Assembly: GCF_026342405.1 (NCBI RefSeq)
Contig: NZ_JAPEMU010000001.1
Span: 682,001 to 746,000 of the forward strand
Length of the DNA stretch: 64,000 nucleotides
Direction of reading: 5' to 3'
From: Kitasatospora sp. NBC_00240
GTDB lineage: Bacteria > Actinomycetota > Actinomycetes > Streptomycetales > Streptomycetaceae
Made by a program: the position numbers and the translations under genes. The notes under the pieces are model-generated. The model was not told where the DNA came from. It did no database searches and saw only the letters and a list, made by a program, of their open reading frames with translations. Below, piece after piece: positions 6,562 through 13,956 of the stretch (position 1 is its first letter; every line of letters begins with the position of its first letter).

Positions 6562-8259
6562 TCAGGTGCCCAGCGGGACCGACCACACCAGCCGCGCCCC
6601 GCCGCCGGGCGGGCTCGCCAGCTCCAGCGATCCGCCCAGGCCCTCGGCCCGCTCGGCGAGGTTGCGCAGGCCGCTACGCCGGCCCTGCGCCGGAATCCCC
6701 ACACCGTCGTCCTGCACCGTCAGCACGACCTGCGTCCCCGTCGCCTGCAGCGCCACCTCGACCCGCCGGGCCCTGGCGTGCCGGGCCGCGTTGCTCAACG
6801 CCTCGCCCAGGACGGCCACCACGTGGTCCGCGACCGCCGTGGGAACGTCGGTGTCCAGCAGGCCTTCCATACTCAGCCGGGGCGCGAAACCCAGGGCCGC
6901 CTGCGCCGCCTCGACCGTCTTCACCGCCCGGGCCCGTAGACCGTTGCCCGACGCCTCGTCCCGGGCGCGCAGCCCGAAGATGGTCGATCGGATGATCTTG
7001 ATGGTCTCGTCCAGGTCCCCCACCGCCCGCAGCACCCGGTCCGACGCCCCCGGGTGCTCGATGAACCGCGCGGCACTCTGCAGCGTCATCCCGGTGGCGA
7101 AGAGCCGCTGGATCGCCAGGTCGTGGAGGTCCCGGGCGATCCGGTCCCGGTCCTCCAACATCGCCAGCTGTTCGGCGTCCCGGCGCCGTGAGGCCAGTTC
7201 CAGGCCCAGCGCGGCCTGGTCCGCGAACCCGAGCAGCGGTCCGATCTCCCGGTCGGTGAACACGGCCTCCCCCGGCCCGCGGGCCAGCAGCAGCACGGCA
7301 TCGATGTGCCCGGCGCTGCGCCCCAGTGGCACCGCCACCGCCGGGCCCAGCCGCTCCCGCCGTCGCGGATCGCCCGTCAGGCGCGGGTCGGTGGCCAGAT
7401 CCGTCGTGGTCACGGGCGTGCCCTGGGTGCACGCCGCCCCGGAGAGCGTGCCCTCCCGCGACACCACCAGGCCCGCCCTGCCGGCGGCGTCCCCACCGAG
7501 GGCGAGCTCAAGGCGCAGCATGTCACCGGCTTCCGGCACGACCACGTCCGCCAGCTCCGCGCCGGTGATCTCGCGTGCCCGCTGCGCGATCAGCTCCACC
7601 ACCTGGGCCCGCGAACTCCCCGACAGCAGGGCGCGGGTGATCTCCCCGCTCGCACGCAGCCAGCGCTGCTGGCGCTGCGCCTCCTCGTACAACCGCGCGT
7701 TGTCGATCGCCACCCCGGCCGCCACCGCCAGTGTCGCGATCACCGACTCGTCGTCGGCGTCGAACTCCTCACCGCCGCGCTTGTCGGTCAGGTACAGGTT
7801 GCCGAACACCTCCTCCCGCACCCGTACGGGCACACCGAGGAAGGTACGCATCGGCGGATGGTTGGCCGGGAACCCGTAGGACGACTGATGCTGCGACAGA
7901 TCCTCCAGCCGGAGCGCCTTCGGGTGGCTGATCAGCTCACCCAGCAGGCCCTTGCCCGTCGGGTAGGGACCGATCCGGGCGATCTCCTCCTCCGACAGCC
8001 CGACCGTCAGGAACTGCGACAGCGACTCACCGTCCGGACCGATCACCCCGAGCGCCGCGTAGCGGGCGTCCACCAGGACGGCGGCGGACTCCACGATCCG
8101 TCGCAACGCCTGCGTGAGGTCCAGTTCACGCCCGACCGACAGCACCGCCTCCAGCAGGCTGTGCACCCGGTCCCTGGTCCCGCGGGCGGCGTCGATCCGC
8201 GCCTGCAGTTCCTCCAGCAGTTCGTCGAGCCGCAGCTGCGGAATCCGCGAGCGCGTCAC
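6562..8259 (-). CDS. GAF-GAF histidine kinase, DevS/DosT/OsdK-like
   Basis: This is a 565-residue sensor kinase. GAF-A (about 35-190) contains FPANHPPMRTFLGVPVRVRE; His134 in NHPPM aligns in context with the haem-ligand histidine of mycobacterial DosS, so O2/NO/CO sensing is plausible. GAF-B spans about 205-355. The HisKA_3 dimerisation domain has EDRDRIARDLHDLAIQRLF with phospho-His at 379. The C-terminal ATPase has a typical N box (LGEALSNAARHA) and G box (DDGVGIP). GTG 8259 is the start: it has GGGGAGGA 6 nt upstream and begins where homology begins. There are no membrane segments, so it is cytoplasmic. The probable partner is the response regulator at 3265-3966, although the genes are not adjacent. 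Haem binding is inference. Confidence 0.9.
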   Translation of the reverse strand: MTRSRIPQLRLDELLEELQARIDAARGTRDRVHSLLEAVLSVGRELDLTQALRRIVESAAVLVDARYAALGVIGPDGESLSQFLTVGLSEEEIARIGPYPTGKGLLGELISHPKALRLEDLSQHQSSYGFPANHPPMRTFLGVPVRVREEVFGNLYLTDKRGGEEFDADDESVIATLAVAAGVAIDNARLYEEAQRQQRWLRASGEITRALLSGSSRAQVVELIAQRAREITGAELADVVVPEAGDMLRLELALGGDAAGRAGLVVSREGTLSGAACTQGTPVTTTDLATDPRLTGDPRRRERLGPAVAVPLGRSAGHIDAVLLLARGPGEAVFTDREIGPLLGFADQAALGLELASRRRDAEQLAMLEDRDRIARDLHDLAIQRLFATGMTLQSAARFIEHPGASDRVLRAVGDLDETIKIIRSTIFGLRARDEASGNGLRARAVKTVEAAQAALGFAPRLSMEGLLDTDVPTAVADHVVAVLGEALSNAARHARARRVEVALQATGTQVVLTVQDDGVGIPAQGRRSGLRNLAERAEGLGGSLELASPPGGGARLVWSVPLGT

Positions 8260-8841
8260 TTCGTCCTCCCCGCCCACGGCGGCCTCCTCCGGTCCTGATG
8301 CCCGGGACCGATTCTCGCAGAGCGTCGGTCGGGCCCGCCGGGGCGCAGGATCATCCGTTCGGATCTGCCTGCGGCTGCCGGCGCAGGCACGTGCCCGCCG
8401 GACGCTTGCTACCGGGTCGGCGAGGGCCTTGGGGCACCCGACGTGCGGCCACCGGGAAATGGAGAGCCCGAGTGGTGGCGCCGCGTCGGGCGGCCGGTCG
8501 GGTGCGGGCTCGCCGGCAGCATCGTCCTGGAGGACGCGGACGCCACCCTGGCCGTCCGGCACGGCGATGACCGACGGCTGATCATCAAAGGCCCCGCGGC
8601 GGCAATCCTCGTGACCGGCTGGAGCCCCGGCTCCACCGAACTGCGCATCCGGCGCAACGGCCACGAGCCGCCGTCCCCGTGCTGCAACGGTGCGTACCGT
8701 GACGGTTGCTGGGTTCGCTCGTTGGGCTGTTCATGGGTGGGGACATATCCGAGATCGATGCTCGTCGCCGGTCGGACGGGTTGGCCGGCGGCGGCCGGCC
8801 CCGCCGGGACCGTCCCGGACGGGCCCGGGGCTGCGGGCGGC
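8260..8841. other. 582-bp stretch with a possible coding remnant
   Basis: This is promoter-side sequence of the histidine kinase. A short plus-strand frame around 8540-8690 has good third-position GC (reading DDRRLIIKGPAAAILVTGW), but I recognise no family and no start codon with a ribosome site. It is probably a gene remnant. Confidence 0.35.
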
Positions 8842-9810
8842 TCAGCTGGAGCGGGTCCCGCTCCAGGCCGCGCGCAGCTCGTCCCGGTGGGCCGCCAGCC
8901 AGGTGGCGAAGGTCTGGAGTTCCGGGTTGAGCTCCCGCACCGCCGCCAGGTCCCGCGCGGCGGTGAACCGCTCCTCGCAGTCGGCGTAGTACTGGAACAT
9001 GTTGCCGCCCTCGTCCGCGCCGGGGAAGCCGAGTGCGCGGAAGGCGTCCGGGGTCGGGGGAAGGTACTTCACCGGCTCGCCGACGGCCTCGGTGAGGGCC
9101 TCGGCCATGTCGGCGAGCCGCAGGTGCTCGCCGGCGATGCTGACGGTCGCGCCGATGAGGTCGGTGCCGCGCTTGAAGACGGCAAGGGCCGTCTTGCCGA
9201 TGTCGTCGACGGCGATCCCCGACAGCCGGTGGGTACCCATCGGGAAGATGATCCGGAGGGTGCCGTCCTCCCCACGCTGCGGCGCGAAGGCGCCGAGCAG
9301 GTTCTCCCAGTAGAAGGTGGTCCGCAGGAAGGTCGTCGGCGCGCCGGCATCGGTGAAGTAGTGGTCGGCCTCCGCCTTGCCGTCGAAGTGCGGCACCTTG
9401 TAGGAGCCCTGCAGGGTGGGCATCCGGCCGTCGTCCAGCGGGATGCACTCGCGGGTGTCCTCCAGGGTGGACCAGACGGCGTGCTGCAGACCCGCGTGCC
9501 CCGTGGCCGTGGCGAGGGCCGCGGCCTGGGCCTTCTCCCGCTCGGCGGACATGTGCTCCCAGAAGTTGGTGACGAGGTACACGCCGTACGCTCCCTCCAG
9601 GGCGGGGCCGAGCGTGTCAGGATCGTCCATGTCGGCCCGGACCACCTCCGCTCCCAGCCGCTCCAGGGCCTTCGCCCGGTCCGCGTCCGGATCGCGGGTC
9701 ACCGCGCGGACGGCGAACTCGCCGCTCGGGTCCGCCAGGATCGCCCGCGCCAGCCCTCCACCCTGGGAGCCGGTCGCACCGAACACCGTGATGATCTTCT
9801 TCTCGGCCAT
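8842..9810 (-). CDS. NmrA-family NAD(P)-binding protein
   Basis: This 322-residue atypical short-chain dehydrogenase has the Rossmann motif ITVFGATGSQGGGLARAIL at the N-terminus, a second-strand VRAVTRDPDAD that suggests NADP(H) preference, and the NmrA-like core YLVTNFWEHMSAERE. The catalytic YxxxK is not obvious, so it may act as a nucleotide or redox sensor or as a quinone/NAD(P)H-binding protein rather than a dehydrogenase. The start at 9810 has GAGGAGA about 9 nt upstream. It is monocistronic here, between the kinase and an unknown small gene. Confidence 0.88.
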   Translation of the reverse strand: MAEKKIITVFGATGSQGGGLARAILADPSGEFAVRAVTRDPDADRAKALERLGAEVVRADMDDPDTLGPALEGAYGVYLVTNFWEHMSAEREKAQAAALATATGHAGLQHAVWSTLEDTRECIPLDDGRMPTLQGSYKVPHFDGKAEADHYFTDAGAPTTFLRTTFYWENLLGAFAPQRGEDGTLRIIFPMGTHRLSGIAVDDIGKTALAVFKRGTDLIGATVSIAGEHLRLADMAEALTEAVGEPVKYLPPTPDAFRALGFPGADEGGNMFQYYADCEERFTAARDLAAVRELNPELQTFATWLAAHRDELRAAWSGTRSS

Positions 9811-10134
9811 GGCCGCCGTCTCCTCGCTACGCTCCGTGTCCCGGTCAGCACCTCAAGCGCACCCCATCCGGCGGTTCCCGGCAAGCCGGGCGGGGCCGGG
9901 CCGAGGTGCAGCATCGCTCGAGCCGGGCACCTCTCACCCCGTGACCTCGTAGCCCTCGCCCTGCAAGCATGCACGGGCGCCGACCCACCCCCGCCGGCCG
10001 CTCCGCGATGCCGCCGAGGCCGGCGCAAGCCATCCTGAAGGTGCCGGGCGGCCGTATCGGCTGCGAGTTCGTGCGTCCTCCCGGACAGTCGGCGCATCCG
10101 GGCCGATCTGCGGGCCAGGAGAGATTGGGTCGTC
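9811..10134. other. Intergenic stretch without recognised gene
   Basis: It separates divergent genes and shows no credible protein. A GGGCC-type inverted repeat with a 5-bp spacer around 10099-10115 does not match the 14-bp operator spacing and was not called. Confidence 0.5.
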
Positions 10135-10506
10135 TTGCCCTCCAACGAGTACGTGATGGTCCACCTGAACGGCGGCACGAAGGAGACGGCGCTCGATGTC
10201 CACCGGGCCCTGGGCGGCGCCTTCGTCCCCCAGCCGAACACCGACGTCTTCCTCGCCCCCGGGAATGCGACCGCCTCGACGGATCCCCCGCACGCCTGGG
10301 TCCGGGGCTTTCGCGTGGACGGCCCCGGGCGCCGGATCGGGGCGCACCACCACCTGCTCGGCGAGATCACCGCCGAGATCGTCGGCCCGCGCGAGCGCGT
10401 CGAGCACGTCGTGGCGGCCCTCCGGGTCTTCGCCGCCGTGGGTGAGCCGCACACCGAGGTCCGGGGCGCGGAGGTCAGGACGGTGGTCCATCTGCGGCCG
10501 GCATGA
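10135..10506 (+). CDS. Small conserved-looking protein of unknown function
   Basis: This 123-residue soluble protein starts MPSNEYVMVHLNGGTKETALDV and ends EVRTVVHLRPA. Codon third positions are almost all G/C, as in real genes here. The start is TTG 10135, with AGGAGAG 11 nt upstream; an internal ATG at 10156 is an alternative. I do not recognise the family. There is no signal peptide or membrane segment. Downstream lies a remnant of a sugar kinase on the other strand. Confidence 0.62.
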   Translation: MPSNEYVMVHLNGGTKETALDVHRALGGAFVPQPNTDVFLAPGNATASTDPPHAWVRGFRVDGPGRRIGAHHHLLGEITAEIVGPRERVEHVVAALRVFAAVGEPHTEVRGAEVRTVVHLRPA

Positions 10507-10574
10507 GCGGGAACCGACCACGGCGCTCCTCCGGTTCCGCACCCGCACCCGCGCCGGCTACCCGGAGGATGTCG

Positions 10575-10745
10575 AGCCCACCGTGACGGCGACGCTGCGG
10601 CGGGTCGGTGCGCCGCCCGGAACCAGGCGGTGGGTCACGCCCGCGCCCTGCAGATCGTCCTGGCCGGCGATGCCCTTGGGGCCGGCGAGCGGGAGCACCG
10701 CGGTGGTGCGGCGTCCCGACGTGGTCAGCACCCGCACCCGTAAGG
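10575..10745 (-). pseudogene. 1-phosphofructokinase (PfkB) fragment, copy 2
   Basis: Read on the minus strand, this encodes SGRRTTAVLPLAGPKGIAG and GVTHRLVPGGAPTRRSVAV, an internal piece of a PfkB-family kinase. About 155 bp are roughly 90% identical to part of the PfkB fragment at 37306-37649 in the same orientation. Both ends are lost. It lies directly before the pectate lyase start and adds to the evidence of rearrangement here. Confidence 0.75.
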
Positions 10746-10756
10746 AACTGTGAGAC

Positions 10757-11052
10757 GTGAGCAAGCGAGCCATACGCCCCAGGCGTGCCAGGATCGTGGC
10801 CCTGGGCAGCGCGGCGGCCCTGGCGGCGGCAGGCGTGGCCGGAGGCATCTGGGCGAGCGCGAACGCCGCCGCGCCGACCCCCGCCCCGGGCACATGCACC
10901 CTGGCCAGCACCGCCGGTGGGCTGTGCCTGGACGTGCCGGGAGCCAGCACTGCCACTGCCACTGCCACTGCCACTGCCACTGCCACTGCCACTGCCAAGC
11001 CGACCGTGACGCCGGCGCCCACGTCGAGCGCCACGGCCACAGTCACGGCCCC
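10757..11052 (+). pseudogene. Pectate lyase, N-terminal piece (cut by inversion)
   Basis: This encodes a basic start and signal peptide (MSKRAIRPRRARIVALGSAA then AALAAAGVAGGIWASANAAA) followed by a Thr-Ala linker from the ACTGCC repeat and PTSSATATVTAP. After about 11052 the frame runs into unrelated sequence. The continuation, SPTGGGSGTIPVWPTPTVDV, is found inverted, on the minus strand ending at 11977. Joining the two restores a normal secreted family-3-like pectate lyase in frame. It is next to a pectinesterase, consistent with a former pectin-degradation locus. Confidence 0.78.
10949..10996 (+). repeat. Hexanucleotide repeat (ACTGCC)x8 encoding Thr-Ala linker
   Basis: Eight perfect copies of ACTGCC lie inside the pectate lyase linker. 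The length is a multiple of three, so copy-number change would alter linker length without changing frame. A short run of the same unit occurs near 24089-24106. Confidence 0.9.
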
Positions 11053-11391
11053 GCGGCGCGGTCGCCAACCTGGCGCGCGTACGGATCCGCGGCGCGGTCC
11101 GCGAGAAGCGTCGTGTCCTGCTCTTCTGGTCCCGCCACCCGGAACGCACCGAAGACCCGGACGTGGCGGCCGTCCTGGACGTCCGGGCCGCACTCGCCCG
11201 GCTGCCGTTCCGCAAGCGCTCCTGCGTGGTGCTCCGGCACGCCTTCGACCTGTCGGAGAAGGAGACCGCCCAGGTCCTCGGGATATCGGTCGGTACGGTG
11301 ATGAGCCAGACCTCCAAGGGCATGGCGGAACTTCAACGGCTGCTGGGCACCCGTGGGCCGCCGGCCGTCTCATGGGGAGCAGGAGCCGGTG
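11053..11391 (+). pseudogene. ECF sigma factor, C-terminal piece (sigma region 4)
   Basis: It encodes AVANLARVRIRGAVREKRRV and the region-4 helix-turn-helix LPFRKRSCVVLRHAFDLSEK then ETAQVLGISVGTVMSQTSKG. This is the SigE/SigM-like ECF group common in streptomycetes. Region 2 is missing upstream; it is found on the opposite strand at 11978-12164. The two pieces would join in frame if the segment 11053-11977 were flipped. The 3' end is close to the GTG of the next gene (11389). Confidence 0.78.
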
Positions 11392-11640
11392 ACCGACGAA
11401 CTGCGCGACCGGCTGCGCACGAGTGCCGAGGCCCATCGGCCCGACCGGGCCCGCATGCTGGCCCGGGTGGAGCGCGGCATGACCGGCCCCGGGCCGGCCG
11501 TCCGGGGGCGTCACCGTGAGCGCGGCAGGGCTCTGTCCTGGCCCCGGGTCGTTCTTGCGACCCTGGCCACCGCCGGCGCGGTAGCGGTGGGCAGTATGGC
11601 GGTGGCCGCCATAGTCCATGCCCCCGATCCACCGCGGCAG
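11389..11640 (+). pseudogene. Sigma-linked membrane protein, C-terminally truncated
   Basis: It starts VTDELRDRLRTSAEAHRPDR at GTG 11389 with GGGGAG about 9 nt upstream, then has one transmembrane segment (VVLATLATAGAVAVGSMAVA). Proteins of this form are usually encoded directly after SAV/SCO-type ECF sigma genes and may modulate them. The reading frame meets the inverted pectate lyase fragment at about 11632-11645 and stops, so the extracellular part is lost. Confidence 0.62.
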
Positions 11641-11977
11641 TCATCACCTGGGCGGCCGAGCTGCCCTTGAGGGTGGCCGCGTCCTCGCCGACGTTCTCCC
11701 ACCAGACGTTCTTCAGGGTGCAGCTTCCGTTGCAGTGCACACCGTCGGCGGCCGGGTCACCGAGCACCACGTTCTGGAGCACGGCGCCGTCGGCGAGTTC
11801 GAACATGGCCGGCTGGCTCTCGGACTGACCACCCGAGCCGAGCGCGCCCTTGCCGACGAAGCGTCGGCCCCCGCCGTCGAAGAACGCGCTGATCTGCTGA
11901 GTGGCCGTCAGTGGAACGTCGACCGTCGGCGTCGGCCACACGGGGATCGTGCCGCTCCCGCCGCCGGTGGGCGACGC
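11640..11977 (-). pseudogene. Pectate lyase, middle piece (inverted)
   Basis: Minus-strand frame IPVWPTPTVDVPLTATQQIS, then ALGSGGQSESQPAMFELADG and VLGDPAADGVHCNGSCTLKN, ENVGEDAATLKGSSA. This is the catalytic parallel-beta-helix core of a family-3 (PelC/PelI-like) pectate lyase. It lacks both the N-terminus (found at 10757-11052 on the other strand) and the C-terminus, which is replaced at about 11640 by the truncated membrane-protein gene. Confidence 0.78.
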
Positions 11978-12164
11978 GGTAGCCGAGCGGGTGGTCGGCG
12001 TCGCGGACCTTGTCCCAGCGGTGCCACAGGGCGACCATGGCGTCCGCGGCGAGATCGTCGGCGGCGTCCGCCTCTCCGGTCAGCAGACGGGCGAGGCGGG
12101 CCAGCTCGGCATGGTGGCGTTCGAAGAATGCGTGGAACTCCGCGGAGGCCTCATCGGCGGCCAT
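11978..12164 (-). pseudogene. ECF sigma factor, N-terminal piece (sigma region 2)
   Basis: The minus-strand start at 12164 gives MAADEASAEFHAFFERHHAE, LARLARLLTGEADAADDLAA and DAMVALWHRWDKVRDADHPL, a standard ECF region 2. After GY (about 11978) homology stops. The remaining part of the same protein is on the plus strand at 11053. The reconstructed joint reads about DHPLGYRRGAVANLARVRIR. Confidence 0.78.
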
Positions 12165-12282
12165 GCCCTCGGTAAGGCCTCTCGGTGCATTGTTAGCGCT
12201 CACATTCAGGTGTGGCAGCCTAGCAGCCCGCTCTCCGGCCGCCGTGCGACCGCCTCCCGCCACGGCCGGTCGGCGGCTCCCA

Positions 12283-13371
12283 TCAGCCTGCCGGGTTCCA
12301 GCCGTCACTGCCCGCCAGGTAGGCACGGGCCGTGTACTTCGCGGCCTGGGCGTCGGTCAGCTGCGGCCGGTTCGCACCCGTGCCGGCGCCGGGGCCGGTG
12401 TTGGCGTACTCGGCGAAGCGGGCGGACTTCCAGGAGAAGCCGCCCATGTCGGTCCACGGTGCGGCGCTCTTGACGGCGGCCGGCAGGCTGGTGTCGCGGA
12501 TGACCAACTGGCCGACCGCGTCGGACCCGGTGTGCCAGGGACGCCCCAGGTAGAAGGTGTCCGCCTTGGCCGGGCTGTTGATCGCACTGTCGGTGATGAG
12601 GATGCCGTACGGCTTCGCCGAGGCGGTGTTGGGCGCGGACAGGTAGCCGTTGTTCCCGCCGGCGGCCGCGCCGCGGTCCCGGAGCGTGATGTTCACGTGC
12701 TCGTACACGGCGGTGGCGTTGCCGAAGACGAAGTCGACGTCACCGGCGACGAAGGAGTTGCGGAAGTACTGCCGGTACTGCCCGGTCGCGGAGGGCGCCC
12801 AGTTCAGCACGGTGTCCTGGTGGCCGATGAAGCGCGAGTTGACGTAACTCTGGCGGTCCCCGCGAGCGGCGAGGGCCACCCCCTGGGTGTCCGTGATCTC
12901 CGGGTGGGCCGATCGCTCGAAGGTGTTCTGCACCGTGACGCCGGTGAGCGTGGTGTCGTTCGCCGAGACGGTGAGGGTCGCACTGCCCTCGGTACCGTAC
13001 CTGGAGCCGTCGGGCCTGCGGGTGCCGGCCGCGTTGTCGTACGTGATGACCACGTCCTCGGCGTTACCGGTGGCGCCCTTGACGGTCAGTCCCGTCTTGG
13101 CCACCGGGACGTTCACCACCTCGCGGTACGTGCCCTTGGCGACCAGGACGGTGTCGCCGGGCGCGGACGCGTCCACCGCCGACTGCACCGTCCGGTACGC
13201 CGCCGAGCCGTCGGCGGCCACGGCGAGCATCCTGCGCGCGGACACCGTGGCGGCGGCGTCGGCGTGCACGACCAGCGGCATGGCGCCCAGGCCGGCCGCG
13301 GCCACCACCGCCGCCCCGAACAGGGCGAGCCGGCGGCGGCCGGCCGGGCGGCGACGAGCGTGTGCGGGCAT
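12283..13371 (-). CDS. Secreted pectinesterase (CE8)
   Basis: This 362-residue pectin methylesterase demethylates polygalacturonate. A signal peptide (RRLALFGAAVVAAAGLGAMP then LVVHADAAA) precedes a beta-helix fold. Catalytic motifs are present: GHQDTVL (Gln and the acid/base Asp), GDVDFVFG (nucleophile Asp) and YLGRPW (substrate Arg). I chose ATG 13371 (MPAHARRR) because AAGGAG lies 8 nt upstream; GTG 13380 would overlap that site. It is 120 bp from the broken sigma/pectate lyase region. With an intact lyase it would form a two-step pectin attack; alone it still releases methanol and exposes pectate. Confidence 0.93.
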   Translation of the reverse strand: MPAHARRRPAGRRRLALFGAAVVAAAGLGAMPLVVHADAAATVSARRMLAVAADGSAAYRTVQSAVDASAPGDTVLVAKGTYREVVNVPVAKTGLTVKGATGNAEDVVITYDNAAGTRRPDGSRYGTEGSATLTVSANDTTLTGVTVQNTFERSAHPEITDTQGVALAARGDRQSYVNSRFIGHQDTVLNWAPSATGQYRQYFRNSFVAGDVDFVFGNATAVYEHVNITLRDRGAAAGGNNGYLSAPNTASAKPYGILITDSAINSPAKADTFYLGRPWHTGSDAVGQLVIRDTSLPAAVKSAAPWTDMGGFSWKSARFAEYANTGPGAGTGANRPQLTDAQAAKYTARAYLAGSDGWNPAG

Positions 13372-13956
13372 AGGGGTCACTCCTTGCGGCGAGGGTCCGT
13401 TCGTCCTTCAGTTGCCGCCGGGAGAAGGAAGGTTGCCGCCGATCCAGGACAGTCTTCGCCGTGCCGTGCCGCCGCACCCGTCACGGTGCCCACGAAACCG
13501 CGCGGCGCAGCAACGAACGTGCCGGTCGACCCGCGCCCGGCCTGGCCTGCCCCGCAGTCGCCAGCCGCCTCGGCGCAGGCTGCGGCCAGACCGTCGGCGA
13601 GCCTCGCCGCCCGGGTGGTGCCCAGCAGCTCCGAGTGCTCTGCCAGGCCGACGGTCGCCGCAGCCCCCGAGGCGCTGCGGCGTGCCCGGGTAAGGGGCGG
13701 GCCCGTGCCGGAACCGATCGTGATGCCGCCCCCGAATTCGCCGCGGGCCGGCGTCGACCGTCGGTACCAAAGGACGGGCGCCCTGGTGCGCGCGACCGCC
13801 AGGGACGAGCCCGGGGCGCTCGTGGATCGTCGGACACCTGCGGGTCGCACGTCCCGTCGGAGCCGGCCCCACGCTCTCGCGATTCCGACGGGGCCGCCCT
13901 CGAACGAGCGCGCCTACGCTTCGTGGTCGCCCTCGCCGCGGTGTTATCAATGACAC
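13372..13956. other. 585-bp divergent intergenic region, no gene recognised
   Basis: It lies between divergent pectinesterase and sensor-phosphatase genes. Long open frames exist on both strands but give Arg/Pro/Ala-rich sequence without family resemblance. The last 40 bp before 13957 are less GC-rich (GTGTTATCAATGACAC), suggesting the promoter/leader of the phosphatase. Confidence 0.5.

Noticed and set aside
10949..10996. Possible CRISPR or regulatory repeat
   Set aside because: It is a hexamer run inside a coding linker (Thr-Ala), without spacers.
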